From positions 7,378,001 through 7,442,000 of the forward strand of contig NZ_CP102509.1 of NCBI RefSeq assembly GCF_024611995.1: a stretch of DNA of 64,000 bases, read 5' to 3'. Both the position numbers and the translations under genes were made by a program. Shown here piece by piece: positions 48,946-57,825 of the stretch. Under the pieces are notes generated by a model. The model was not told where the DNA came from. It did no database searches and saw only the letters and a program-made list of their open reading frames with translations. Within the stretch, counting starts at the first letter, position 1, and each line of letters starts with the position of its first letter. Source of the stretch: Streptomyces sp. NBC_00162 (GTDB taxonomy: Bacteria; Actinomycetota; Actinomycetes; Streptomycetales; Streptomycetaceae).

Positions 48946-49908
48946 ATGGCTGAAGTTCTCGTCTACGTCGACCACGTGGACGGCGCCGTCCGCAAGCCCA
49001 CCCTCGAGCTGCTGACGCTGGCCCGCCGCATCGGCGAGCCCGTCGCCGTCGCCCTGGGCGCCGGTGCCGAGGCCACCGCGGCCGTGCTCGCCGAGCACGG
49101 TGCCGTCAAGGTCCTCACCGCCGACGCCCCCGAGTTCACCGAGTACCTCGTCGTACCGAAGGTGGACGCGCTCCAGGCCGCGTACGACGCCGTTTCCCCG
49201 GCCGCCGTGCTAGTCCCCTCCTCTGCCGAGGGCAAGGAGATCGCCGCGCGCCTGGCCGTCCGCATCGGCTCCGGCATCATCACCGACGCCACCGACCTGG
49301 AGGCGGGTGACGAGGGTCCGGTCGCGACCCAGGCCGCCTTCGCCGCGTCGTTCACCACCAAGTCCCGCGTGTCCAAGGGCACCCCGGTCATCACCGTGAA
49401 GCCGAACTCGGCTCCGGTCGAGGCCGCCCCGGCCGCCGGCACCGTCGAGGCGCTCGCCGTCACCTTCGGCGCCCTGGCCACCGGCACCAAGGTCACCGGC
49501 CGCACCCCGCGCGAGTCGACCGGCCGCCCCGAGCTGACCGAGGCCGCGATCGTGGTCTCCGGCGGCCGCGGCGTCAACGGCGCCGAGAACTTCCACATCA
49601 TCGAGGCGCTCGCCGACTCCCTCGGTGCGGCCGTCGGTGCCTCGCGCGCCGCCGTCGACGCCGGCTGGTACCCGCACTCCAACCAGGTCGGCCAGACCGG
49701 CAAGTCGGTCTCCCCGCAGCTGTACATCGCCTCGGGCATCTCCGGCGCGATCCAGCACCGGGCCGGCATGCAGACCTCGAAGACCATCGTGGCCATCAAC
49801 AAGGACGCCGAAGCCCCGATCTTCGACCTGGTCGACTACGGCGTGGTCGGCGACCTCTTCGCGGTCGTCCCGCAGCTGACCGAGGAGATCAAGGCGCGCA
49901 AGGGCTGA
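48946..49908 (+). CDS. etfA: Electron transfer flavoprotein alpha subunit
   Basis: 320 residues. The C-terminal FAD domain is clear: [42 protein letters not shown], and [20 protein letters not shown], ending in [30 protein letters not shown] precedes the ATG. Second gene of the etfBA operon; a strong terminator follows. Confidence 0.97.
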   Translation: MAEVLVYVDHVDGAVRKPTLELLTLARRIGEPVAVALGAGAEATAAVLAEHGAVKVLTADAPEFTEYLVVPKVDALQAAYDAVSPAAVLVPSSAEGKEIAARLAVRIGSGIITDATDLEAGDEGPVATQAAFAASFTTKSRVSKGTPVITVKPNSAPVEAAPAAGTVEALAVTFGALATGTKVTGRTPRESTGRPELTEAAIVVSGGRGVNGAENFHIIEALADSLGAAVGASRAAVDAGWYPHSNQVGQTGKSVSPQLYIASGISGAIQHRAGMQTSKTIVAINKDAEAPIFDLVDYGVVGDLFAVVPQLTEEIKARKG

Positions 49909-49941
49909 CCTTTAAGGTCTGACCTGCGGGTACGTGGTCTC

Positions 49942-49976
49942 CGGGGCCGTGTGGTGATTCTCACCGCACGGCCCCG
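49942..49976 (+). terminator. Terminator after etfA
   Basis: CGGGGCCGTG (49942-49951) pairs with CACGGCCCCG (49967-49976), extended inward to a 15-bp stem with one G-U pair and a 5-base loop. Confidence 0.8.
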
Positions 49977-50033
49977 AGTCGTTTGTCCAGGACGGCCGGG
50001 GGACCATTGACGGAGCGGAACCCCGTGACTAAA

Positions 50034-50069
50034 TTCTGCTATGCGGATCTAAGCTTCCGTGAAGCGGAA
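50034..50069. promoter_or_regulatory. Paired operator sites before the CitE-like gene
   Basis: TTCCG-TGAAG-CGGAA (50055-50069) is a perfect 5-bp inverted repeat; an imperfect copy, TTCTG-CTATG-CGGAT, lies exactly 21 bp upstream (50034-50048), so both face the same side of the helix. They end 16 bases before the start codon, a good place for repression. Confidence 0.5.
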
Positions 50070-50085
50070 AAGAGGAGAGTGCACG

Positions 50086-51384
50086 ATGGGTCAGCAGGAG
50101 AAGGTGGCGACGAGCCTCGCAGGCGCGGTCAGCGAGGGCATCAGCGCTTCCCTCGCGCCGGTGGACGCGGAGCTCGCGCGGCACTACCCGGGCGACCCCG
50201 GCACCCGTCAGCCCATCCACACCGTCTACGTGCCCGGTGACGTGTTCGCCGCGGACACCATCCGCTCCTGGGGCGACCAGGCCCTCGCGGCGCTCGACGA
50301 GCACGCCCCGGACGCCGCCACCTTCGCCAAGGTGCTGGGCATCTCCGACGAGCTGGCCGTACCGGTCTACGACCGCGTCCGCGCCAAGCTCGCCTCCGAG
50401 CCGATCGAGGACCTCCGCGTCGACTTCGAGGACGGGTTCGGCGTCCGCTCCGACGAGGAGGAGGACCAGGCCGCGGCCCGCGCCGCCCGCCTCGTCTCCG
50501 AAGCCTTCTCCAACGGCACGAACGCCCCGTACATGGGCATCCGCATGAAGTGCATGGAGTCCAACGTCCGTGACCGCGGCATCCGCACCACCGACATCTT
50601 CCTCTCCGGTCTGCTGGCGAACGGCGGACTCCCCGAGGGTCTCGTCCTGACCCTCCCGAAGGTCACGTACGCCGAGCAGGTCAGCGCCTTCGTCAAGCTG
50701 CTGGAGGCCTTCGAGACGGCCCGCGGCCTGCGCCCGGGCCGGATCGGCTTCGAGATCCAGATCGAGACCAGCCAGTCCATCCTGGCCTCCGACGGCACCG
50801 CCACCGTGGCCCGGATGATCGAGGCCGCCAAGGGCCGCGCCACCGGCCTGCACTACGGCACCTTCGACTACAGCGCCTGCGTCGGCGTCTCCGCCGCCTA
50901 CCAGTCGAGCGACCACCCGGCCGCCGACCACGCGAAGGCCATCATGCAGGTCGCGGCCGCCGGCACCGGCGTACGCGTCTCCGACGGCTCCACGAACGTG
51001 CTGCCGATCGGCACCACCGAGCACGTCCACGAGGCCTGGAAGCTCCACTACGGCCTGACCCGCCGCGCCCTGGCCCGCGCCTACTACCAGGGCTGGGACA
51101 TGCATCCGGCGCACCTGCCGACCCGCTACGCGGCCGTCTTCACCTTCTACCGCGAGGGCCTCGACGCCGCCGCCGCGCGCCTGAAGGCGTACGTCGCCAA
51201 GATCGAGGGCGACGTGATGGACGAGCCCGCCACCGCCAAGGCGCTGGCCGGCTACCTGGTCCGCGGCCTGGACTGCGGCGCCGTCGGCGCCGAGGAGGTC
51301 GCCGCCCTGACCGGCCTGAGCCGCGCGGAACTGGACGCCTTCGCGATCCCGCGCCGCTCGGCGACCCTGACGGCGACCGCCTGA
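50086..51384 (+). CDS. DUF6986/CitE-like aldolase-lyase family protein
   Basis: 432 residues. The HpcH/HpaI and CitE TIM-barrel features are LRVDFEDGFG with metal-binding acids, RMKCMESNVRDRGIRTTDIF, RIGFEIQIETSQSIL with the second acid pair, and ATGLHYGTFDYSA; the late GWDMHPAHLPTRYAAVF matches the malyl-CoA lyase-like C-terminal region. Long actinobacterial relatives are annotated as DUF6986 or aldolase and may act on a C-C bond of a small acid such as malate or glyoxylate adducts. AGGAG lies eight bases before ATG 50086. Two palindromic sites precede it. A terminator follows. Confidence 0.75.
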   Translation: MGQQEKVATSLAGAVSEGISASLAPVDAELARHYPGDPGTRQPIHTVYVPGDVFAADTIRSWGDQALAALDEHAPDAATFAKVLGISDELAVPVYDRVRAKLASEPIEDLRVDFEDGFGVRSDEEEDQAAARAARLVSEAFSNGTNAPYMGIRMKCMESNVRDRGIRTTDIFLSGLLANGGLPEGLVLTLPKVTYAEQVSAFVKLLEAFETARGLRPGRIGFEIQIETSQSILASDGTATVARMIEAAKGRATGLHYGTFDYSACVGVSAAYQSSDHPAADHAKAIMQVAAAGTGVRVSDGSTNVLPIGTTEHVHEAWKLHYGLTRRALARAYYQGWDMHPAHLPTRYAAVFTFYREGLDAAAARLKAYVAKIEGDVMDEPATAKALAGYLVRGLDCGAVGAEEVAALTGLSRAELDAFAIPRRSATLTATA

Positions 51385-51408
51385 GCCGTGTAGTTTCGTA
51401 GTTCCGTA

Positions 51409-51443
51409 CGAGGCCCGGCCGGGTACACCCCGGCCGGGCCTCG
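51409..51443. terminator. Bidirectional terminator stem
   Basis: CGAGGCCCGGCCGGG (51409-51423) pairs perfectly with 51429-51443 around a 5-base loop, between the converging CitE-like and HTH-WD40 genes. Confidence 0.85.
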
Positions 51444-51448
51444 CGTGT

Positions 51449-52825
51449 TCAGGCGCGTCCGACGATCCAGCGGCGCAGCCTCCCGTCCAGCCCGCCGGAG
51501 GCGAGCAGGGAGCCGTCGGGGGAGAAGGCCACCGCCCCGACGGTCAGGCTGTGACCGGGCAGGGGATCACCCACGGCCGCACCGGTCACCGGATCCCACA
51601 GCCGTACCGTCCCGTCGGCGCCGGACGTGACCAGCAGCCTCCCGTCCGGCGTGAAGGCCACCTCGTACACGTCACCCCGGTGTCCGGTGAGGGGCGCGCC
51701 CAGCGGCTCCGCGATGTTCGGATCCCACCGCCGCACGGTGCCGTCCGCGCCCGCGGTGACGAGCATCCGGCCGTCCGGGGCGAAGGCGACCGCCCACACC
51801 GTCCCCTTGTGCCCCTGCAGCGGGCGGCCGGGCAGTCCGCGGCGGTGCGGTACATCCCACAGGTGTGTCGGCTGATCCGCGCCTGACGTGGCCAGCCGAC
51901 TCCCGTCGGGGGAGAAGGCCAGCCCGGTGTGGCCGATCAGCGGACCGCCCGGGACCCTGCCGGCGGCCATGTCCCACAACAGCACCGTCCGGTCCGCGCT
52001 CGCCACGGCCAGCAGCTGCCCGTCCGGGGAGAAGACCACCCGCTTCACCGCGCTGTCCAACCCGGTGAGGACGAACCTCAGGGTCAGGTCCGGCAGATCC
52101 CACACGCGAACCTCCCCGTTGGCGCTGGTGGCCAGGGCGGTGCCGTCGGGGGAGAAGGCCAGTGCCCAGGGAAGGGCGTCCAGTTCACCGAGGGCCTGCC
52201 GGGTCACCGGATCCCGGAGCAGCACGGATCCCCCTCCCGTCGCCGTGGCGAGAATCCGGCCGTCGGGACTGAACGCCACCCGGAAGAGCGGGTGGCCCAT
52301 GTCCAGGGGAGGCAGTTCGACTGGTTCGGCGTTGTCCAGCGCCGCGACCAGCGCACGCGAGGCCAGTGAATCCCCGGAGGCGGAGCGCTCGGGGACGGCC
52401 GTCGGCGAGCCCCGCTCCGGGGTCGGGGGGCGGGACGCCTGCATGACCTCGTCCGGCGGCGGCCCGGCCGAGGGCGCGACACGCGGCCGGGCCGGGACCG
52501 TCGGCTGGAGGGCGGCCAGTGACCGCCAGCGGGCCCGCCACCCATCGAGCGCTGGCGCGCTGTGCGGTGGTACGGGCACCTCCTGCCCGTACTCGTCGTA
52601 GGCGTGCAGGATCCGAACCAACGCCATCAGCGTGTCGAAGCCCAGCAGTCGCTTTCCCCGGAAGGCATCGCTCTGCGTGGCCACCGGAAGCCGGATGCCG
52701 TTGCCCGTCTTCGCGGCACGGGCCGCGAGGTCGCGGTAGGAGCGGTTGCCGCGCTCCAACCGCAGACGGCGCAACTCGGCGGCGAAGGAGGCGAGTTCCT
52801 CCTCGAACGTGCCGTGCGGATCCAT
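51449..52825 (-). CDS. HTH-WD40 repeat protein
   Basis: 458 residues. The first 80 or so (FAAELRRLRLERGNRSYRDL, then FRGKRLLGFDTLMALVRILHAYDEYG) look like the helix-turn-helix module that opens many Streptomyces NACHT/WD40 proteins. A Pro/Ala-rich linker follows, then seven WD40-like blades such as FSPDGRILATA, FSPDGTALATS, FSPDGSLLASG, most with VRLWD or RRWD ends. There is no NACHT or caspase-like domain between, so this is a shortened form. No signal peptide; probably a cytoplasmic scaffold. The small membrane gene and its own promoter region lie upstream. Confidence 0.85.
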   Translation of the reverse strand: MDPHGTFEEELASFAAELRRLRLERGNRSYRDLAARAAKTGNGIRLPVATQSDAFRGKRLLGFDTLMALVRILHAYDEYGQEVPVPPHSAPALDGWRARWRSLAALQPTVPARPRVAPSAGPPPDEVMQASRPPTPERGSPTAVPERSASGDSLASRALVAALDNAEPVELPPLDMGHPLFRVAFSPDGRILATATGGGSVLLRDPVTRQALGELDALPWALAFSPDGTALATSANGEVRVWDLPDLTLRFVLTGLDSAVKRVVFSPDGQLLAVASADRTVLLWDMAAGRVPGGPLIGHTGLAFSPDGSRLATSGADQPTHLWDVPHRRGLPGRPLQGHKGTVWAVAFAPDGRMLVTAGADGTVRRWDPNIAEPLGAPLTGHRGDVYEVAFTPDGRLLVTSGADGTVRLWDPVTGAAVGDPLPGHSLTVGAVAFSPDGSLLASGGLDGRLRRWIVGRA

Positions 52826-53036
52826 CAGCGTCCCCCCGGGCCGGCTTGCCGCCCAGGTTAGGCGCCGTGGACGGAACGGTCCGGGAATTCTCCGAACGGA
52901 CCGGAACGGCGGCGGGTCGTACGGCGGTGTTCCACCGAACGCCCGGGCCGTTCTGGATGGTTCACCGGCGATCGGCTTCGCTCAGACCCGTTCCGTCCGT
53001 AGGAGGCCGCCGCCGGTCCGGGGTTGAAATCGGAGC
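52826..53036. other. Divergent promoter region, inverted repeat
   Basis: 211 bases between HTH-WD40 and the small membrane gene. GGTCCG (52878-52883) recurs inverted as CGGACC (52897-52902) within a CCGAACGG-rich stretch. No gene seen. Confidence 0.35.
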
Positions 53037-53231
53037 ATGACCACATCACCGGACACCGATCCGCCCCTCCTGACCCTGCACGCAGCCGTCGTGCTCGTCA
53101 CCGCGACGCTCATCGGACTCGTCGCCGGCGGGCTGACCTTCCTCGGCGGAACGCACCCCGCCCTCAGCGTCCTGGCCGGGCTGGCCGCCGCCGGCGGGGC
53201 CGTGCCCGGGCTGCGCGGGCTGATCCGGTAA
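53037..53231 (+). CDS. Small membrane protein
   Basis: 64 residues with two hydrophobic segments (LHAAVVLVTATLIGLVAGGL and LSVLAGLAAAGGAVPGL) separated by a FLGGTHPA loop. The frame has normal Streptomyces codon bias throughout and stops 3 bases before the LacI stop on the other strand. A family could not be recognised; similar short two-helix proteins occur in many Streptomyces. Confidence 0.6.
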   Translation: MTTSPDTDPPLLTLHAAVVLVTATLIGLVAGGLTFLGGTHPALSVLAGLAAAGGAVPGLRGLIR

Positions 53232-53234
53232 CGG

Positions 53235-54284
53235 TCAGGGTGCGGGCGGGAGTTCGCCCGAGCCGCGGGCGATGAGGCGGGTCGGGAGTTCGATGCGGGA
53301 CGGCGGCAGGTCGGCTCCGGCCAGGCGCTGGAAGAGGCGGTCGGTGGCCACCCGGCCCAGCGCCGCCGGGTCCTGGGCGACCACCGTCACGCCGGGGCGG
53401 AGCAGGTCGGCCAGCTCGAAGTCGTCGAAGCCGACCAGGGCCACCGGGCGGTCCGACTCCCGCTCCCGGTCCGCGAGGACCCGTACCAGTGTGACCGTCA
53501 CGCGGTTGTTGCCGGCGAACACGGCCGACACCGCCTCCGGGCCCGCCAGCATCGACCGGGCCGCCGCCGCGACCCGCTCGGGGGCCGTGGAGCCGAGCGA
53601 CACCCAGGATTCGGCCATCGGCAGACCGGCGTCCGCCATCGCCGCCCGGTAGCCGCGCAGCCGCTCCGCCGACGTGTGGATCCGGGGGTGGTCGCCGATG
53701 AAGCCGATCCTGCGGTGACCGCCCGCGATCAGGTGGGCCACCCCGTCCCGGGCTCCGCCGAAGCTGTCCGACAGCACCACGTCCGCGTCGATCCGGCCGG
53801 CCGGGCGGTCCACGAACACGGTGGCCACCCCGGCCCGCATCTCCGGTTCCAGATAGCGGTGGTCGTCGCCCGCCGGGATCACGATCAGCCCGTCCACCCG
53901 GCGCGCGCAGAGCGCGAGCGCCAACTCCCGCTCCCGGTCCGGGTCCTCGGCGCTGGAGCCGTTGATGAGCAGCGCCCCGTGGGCGCGGGCCACCTCCTCC
54001 ACCGCCCTGTTCAGCGGACCGTAGAAGGGGTCGGCGAGGTCCTCCAGGACCAGGCCCACGGTGGCGGTGCGGCCCTTGCGCAGCACGCGTGCGCTGTCGT
54101 TGCGGCGAAAGCCCAGGGCGTCGATGGCCTCCTGGACGCGCCGCTCGGTGTCGGGGGTGACTCCGGCCTCCCCGTTGACCACGCGCGACACCGTTTTCAG
54201 GCCCACGCCCGCCCGGGCCGCCACGTCCTTCATGGTCGGCCGGTTTCCGTAACGGGGGTCGGACGGGCGGCGGCTGTGGGGCAC
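53235..54284 (-). CDS. LacI-family transcription regulator
   Basis: 349 residues. The helix-turn-helix is MKDVAARAGVGLKTVSRVVN at residues 18-37, followed by the hinge RRNDSARVLRKGRTATVGLV and a periplasmic-binding-protein-like sugar domain (LEDLADPFYGPLNRAV, AVFAGNNRVTVTLVRVL, LVGFDDFELADLLRPGVTVV). The GTG start at 54284, with GGAGG ten bases upstream, adds 17 residues before the HTH. No sugar transporter is adjacent. A long inverted repeat lies in the gap to the divergent kinase-Nudix gene. Confidence 0.93.
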   Translation of the reverse strand: MPHSRRPSDPRYGNRPTMKDVAARAGVGLKTVSRVVNGEAGVTPDTERRVQEAIDALGFRRNDSARVLRKGRTATVGLVLEDLADPFYGPLNRAVEEVARAHGALLINGSSAEDPDRERELALALCARRVDGLIVIPAGDDHRYLEPEMRAGVATVFVDRPAGRIDADVVLSDSFGGARDGVAHLIAGGHRRIGFIGDHPRIHTSAERLRGYRAAMADAGLPMAESWVSLGSTAPERVAAAARSMLAGPEAVSAVFAGNNRVTVTLVRVLADRERESDRPVALVGFDDFELADLLRPGVTVVAQDPAALGRVATDRLFQRLAGADLPPSRIELPTRLIARGSGELPPAP

Positions 54285-54289
54285 GGTGG

Positions 54290-54359
54290 GGAAACCTCCG
54301 GAGATATCGGGCGGGGCTCTGACCTTGAGGATAAGCACTCGGCCGATAGTGAGGTTTCC
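54290..54359. repeat. Long-range inverted repeat in a divergent promoter
   Basis: GGAAACCTC (54290-54298) and GAGGTTTCC (54351-54359) are a perfect inverted pair, with a second inner pair TATCGG (54305-54310) and CCGATA (54343-54348). They bracket the space between the LacI and kinase-Nudix starts. Confidence 0.5.
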
Positions 54360-54422
54360 GTGGCAGGGTGGGACGGGCAAGCCACTGGGGGCTCCGGACG
54401 AGCCATGGGGAGAGGGGTAGAC

Positions 54423-55460
54423 GTGATTGTCTGGATCAACGGCACATTCAGCGCCGGGAAGACCAGCACGGCCCGCGAACTGACCGGAATCCTGCCGGAC
54501 AGCACCCTGTTCGACCCGGAGTTGATCGGCGACGCGCTGCGGGTGCTGCTGCCGCGCAAGCGACTGGCGGAGGTCTCCGACTACCAGGACCTGCCGAGCT
54601 GGCGGCGCCTGGTCGTGGATACGGCGGCGGCGATGCTCGGCGAGGTGGGCGGAGTGCTCGTCGTGCCGATGACCCTGCTCAGGCAGGAGTACCGGGACGA
54701 GATCTTCGGCGGTCTGGCGGCCCGGCGGATACCGGTGCGCCATGTGCTGCTGGCCCCTGCGGAAACGATCCTTCGCCAGCGGATCGCGACCCGGGAGGAG
54801 CCGGGACCGGCGGCGGAGGTGGACCTCCACGTCCGCCAGTGGGCATACGACCACATCCCCGCCTACCAGCAGGCGCTCGGCTGGCTCACCGCGGACGCGC
54901 ACGTCATCGACAACGGCGTTCTGAGCGTGCGGGAGACCGCGGAACGGATCGCCGAAGCAGTGCGCACCGAGGAGGCCCCGGTCTGCGACATCGTCCAGAC
55001 CCCGGAGCCCACGCGGGAGACCGTGGCGTCCGGGGTGCTGCTCTTCGACGAGCAGGACCGGGTGCTGCTGGTGGATCCGACGTACAAGGCGGGCTGGGAG
55101 TTCCCCGGCGGGGTCGTGGAAGCCGGCGAGGCACCGGCGTGCGCGGGCGTACGGGAGGTCGCCGAGGAACTGGGCCTCGTACTGGAGCGGGCGCCCGGGC
55201 TGCTCGTGGTCGACTGGGAGCCCCCGCAGCCGCCCGGCTACGGGGGCCTGCGCCTGCTCTTCGACGGAGGCCGCCTCCCGGACGGCGCGGCGGCCCGGCT
55301 CCGGCTGCCCGGCCCGGAACTGCGGGCCTGGCGCTTCGTCACGGAGGCCGAGGCCGGCGCACTGCTCCCGCAGCACCGCCACGAGCGCCTGCGCTGGGCT
55401 CTGCGCGCCCGGGAACGCGGCCGTCCGCTGTACCTGGAGGCGGGCGTACCCGTCGGCTGA
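54423..55460 (+). CDS. P-loop kinase fused to a Nudix hydrolase
   Basis: 345 residues. Residues 1-180 are an AAA/zeta-toxin-like P-loop kinase fold with Walker A NGTFSAGKTS at 6-15, and DAHVIDNGVLSVRETAERIAEAV before the linker. Residues about 195-345 are a Nudix domain with the box GVVEAGEAPACAGVREVAEE at 230-249 followed by LGL: the glycine, the REVAEE acids and spacing all fit. A kinase and a nucleotide pyrophosphohydrolase in one chain suggests coupled nucleotide modification. The GTG start follows GAGAGGGG; an ATG 18 bases upstream is less likely. Confidence 0.85.
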   Translation: MIVWINGTFSAGKTSTARELTGILPDSTLFDPELIGDALRVLLPRKRLAEVSDYQDLPSWRRLVVDTAAAMLGEVGGVLVVPMTLLRQEYRDEIFGGLAARRIPVRHVLLAPAETILRQRIATREEPGPAAEVDLHVRQWAYDHIPAYQQALGWLTADAHVIDNGVLSVRETAERIAEAVRTEEAPVCDIVQTPEPTRETVASGVLLFDEQDRVLLVDPTYKAGWEFPGGVVEAGEAPACAGVREVAEELGLVLERAPGLLVVDWEPPQPPGYGGLRLLFDGGRLPDGAAARLRLPGPELRAWRFVTEAEAGALLPQHRHERLRWALRARERGRPLYLEAGVPVG

Positions 55461-55467
55461 CCGGACC

Positions 55468-56166
55468 TCAGGACGCGGTGTCGGCCGCGGCTTTCGCGAG
55501 CGCGGCCGCCGTGTCCGTCGTCACGGGGTCGCCGTGGCCGAAGCAGGCGACGGCGGGAGACAGCGCGGCCAGGCGCCGGAAGGAATCCACCGCCCTGGCC
55601 CGGTCCACGTTGAAGACGCCCAGCATCAGCGGGCCGACGGCGGCGACGCAGTCCCCGGTGAACAGCACGCCGTGGCGCGGGAGGTGGACGCCGATGCTGC
55701 CGTCGGTGTGGCCCGGGGAGTGCACCGCGTACGCCCCGTCCCCGAAGCCCAGCGCGTCGCCGTCCTCCACCTCCTGGTCCACCGGGGTGGGCGGAGCCCC
55801 GGGCACCACCTTCAGGGCGTGCTCGTACAGCGGAACCTCCCAGTCCAGCAGCACCGGTTCGGGCACGGGCCGCTCGCCCCGGATCACGGGGGCGTCCAGC
55901 CGGTGGGCCAGGACCCGCGCGCCCCAGCGGGCGGCGAGCTCACCGGCCGCGCCGATGTGGTCGCCGTGGCAGTGGGTCAGCACGATCCGCTCCAGCCGCT
56001 CCGGCAGCAGCCCGAGGGACCGGATCGCCCCCTCGATCTCGGCGGCGGACTCGATGTTGCCCGCGTCGATCAGGGTCAGGGCTTCGCCGTCCTGCCAGAG
56101 ATAGGCCTGGCCGATGGGGAATCGGAGCATGTGGAGCCGGTTCGGGAGTACTTCGACAAGATCCAT
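55468..56166 (-). CDS. Metallo-beta-lactamase-fold hydrolase
   Basis: 232 residues. The metal site is HCHGDHIGAAGE (HxHxDH pattern) with SPGHTDGSIGVHL and GDCVAAVG as the further ligands and FGHGDPVT near the end. The fold covers glyoxalase II-like thioesterases and lactonases, so the substrate is open. The ATG at 56166 has no good ribosome site. It converges with the kinase-Nudix gene (7-base gap) and lies downstream of the dipeptidase terminator. Confidence 0.92.
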   Translation of the reverse strand: MDLVEVLPNRLHMLRFPIGQAYLWQDGEALTLIDAGNIESAAEIEGAIRSLGLLPERLERIVLTHCHGDHIGAAGELAARWGARVLAHRLDAPVIRGERPVPEPVLLDWEVPLYEHALKVVPGAPPTPVDQEVEDGDALGFGDGAYAVHSPGHTDGSIGVHLPRHGVLFTGDCVAAVGPLMLGVFNVDRARAVDSFRRLAALSPAVACFGHGDPVTTDTAAALAKAAADTAS

Positions 56167-56218
56167 ACCGGGAACGTACGGACCCGCGCCCGCCCCGCGC
56201 ACGCGAATTCACCAGGAG

Positions 56219-56259
56219 CGGAGTCAGCTCAGAGCACACTGCGCCCTGAGCTGACTCCG
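56219..56259 (-). terminator. Terminator after the M20 dipeptidase gene
   Basis: CGGAGTCAGCTCAG (56219-56232) pairs perfectly with CTGAGCTGACTCCG (56246-56259); 13-base loop. It separates the dipeptidase from the next minus-strand gene. Confidence 0.8.
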
Positions 56260-56273
56260 CGACCTCACGAGCG

Positions 56274-57644
56274 TCAGCCGCGCTTGGACTCCGCGTAGTT
56301 GACGAGGAAGAGGGCCTCCGCCACCGACAGGCGCTCCAGCTCCTGCGGCGACACGCTCTCGTTCACGGCGTGGATCTGCGCCTCCGGCTCGCTCAGCCCG
56401 ATCAGCAGCATCTCCGCGTCCGGGTACAGCTGCGTCAGTGTGTTGCACAGCGGGATCGAACCGCCCATGCCGGCGACCTGCATCTCCTGACCCGGGTACG
56501 CCACCTGCATGGCCGCCGCCATCGACGCGTACGCGGGGCTGCTCGTGTCCGCCTGGAACGGCTGCCCCTGGCCCACGACCTCGAGCTCCAGCTTCGCCTG
56601 CCACGGGGTGTGCGCCGTGAGGTGGGCCTCCAGCAGCTTGATGGCCGCGGTGGTGTCCACGCCCGGCGGCACCCGCAGGCTGATCAGCGCGCCGGCGCTC
56701 GCGTGCACCGACGGCGTCGCGCCGACCACCGAGGGGCAGTCGATGCCCAGCACGGTCACGGCCGGTCGGGCCCACAGCCGGTCCGCGATCGTGCCCGTGT
56801 CCTCGCCGATCAGCCCGACCCCGTCCAGCACCCGCGCGTCGGCGCGGAAGTCCGCCTCCGGGTACTGCAGGCCCTCCCACACCGCGTCCGACGCCAGTCC
56901 GTCCACGGTCGTCGAACCGTCCGCCGCGCGCAGCGAGTCCAGCAGCCGGATCAGCGCCGCCAGCGCGTCGGGGGCGACGCCGCCGAACATGCCCGAGTGC
57001 AGGTTGCCGCCCAGGGTGTCGATCTTGACCTTGATCAGGGTCATCCCGCGCAGGGTGGCCGTCACCGTCGGCAGACCGAGGCGGAAGTTGCCCGCGTCGC
57101 CGATGACGACGGTGTCCGCGGCCAGCAGCTCGGGGTGCGCCTCGGCGTACTCCTGGAGGCCGCCGGTGCCCTGCTCCTCGGAACCCTCCACGATCACCTT
57201 CACGCTGACCGGCACGCCGCCGTTGGCCTTCAGGGCGCGCAGCGCCAGCAGGTGCATGATGAACCCGCCCTTGCAGTCGGCGGAGCCGCGCCCGTACCAG
57301 CGGCCGTCGCGCTCGGTCAGCTCGAACGCGGGGGAGATCCAGGCGGCGTCGTCCAGCGGCGGCTGCACGTCGTAGTGCGCGTAGAGCAGAACGGTCGGCG
57401 CGCCCTCGGGGCCGGGCAGGAAGCCGTACACGGACTGGGTGCCGTCCGGGGTGTCGAGCAGCGCCACGTCCTGGAAACCCTCGACGCGCAGCGCGTCCGC
57501 CACCCAGTTCGCGGCGGCCTCGCTCTCGCTCTTGGGGAACTGCGCCCAGTCCGCCACCGACTGGAAGGCCACCAGCTCGGTGAGCTCCCGCTTCGCGCGG
57601 GGCATCAGCGAGGCGATGGTCTCGGCGATCGGATTCTGGGACAT
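56274..57644 (-). CDS. M20-family dipeptidase
   Basis: 456 residues. Zinc-binding H90 and D92 are in LYAHYDVQPP, the catalytic Glu and neighbours in VIVEGSEEQGTGG, the acid in VVIGDAGNFRLG, and the late SIPLCNTLTQLYPDAEML and IHAVNES carry the last ligand histidine. This is the PepV/CNDP-like group with an inserted dimerisation domain around residues 200-310. It cleaves dipeptides or acyl-amino acids in the cytoplasm. ATG 57644 has AAGGAG eight bases upstream. Confidence 0.93.
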   Translation of the reverse strand: MSQNPIAETIASLMPRAKRELTELVAFQSVADWAQFPKSESEAAANWVADALRVEGFQDVALLDTPDGTQSVYGFLPGPEGAPTVLLYAHYDVQPPLDDAAWISPAFELTERDGRWYGRGSADCKGGFIMHLLALRALKANGGVPVSVKVIVEGSEEQGTGGLQEYAEAHPELLAADTVVIGDAGNFRLGLPTVTATLRGMTLIKVKIDTLGGNLHSGMFGGVAPDALAALIRLLDSLRAADGSTTVDGLASDAVWEGLQYPEADFRADARVLDGVGLIGEDTGTIADRLWARPAVTVLGIDCPSVVGATPSVHASAGALISLRVPPGVDTTAAIKLLEAHLTAHTPWQAKLELEVVGQGQPFQADTSSPAYASMAAAMQVAYPGQEMQVAGMGGSIPLCNTLTQLYPDAEMLLIGLSEPEAQIHAVNESVSPQELERLSVAEALFLVNYAESKRG

Positions 57645-57825
57645 GGGCACGCTCCTTTTGGGTGCGACGTTGTGCTCTGTGTACGCCGCCCGCATCCGCG
57701 TGGTGTGCGTATGCCGGGTACGGCGGAAGACAGTCCCGATCCTCGCACAGCAGGGCGAGGCGGCGTCTCGCCGTAGGATTTCCCCGGCATCGGAGCAACC
57801 GGGTGATCAGGAGCAGCAGCACATC

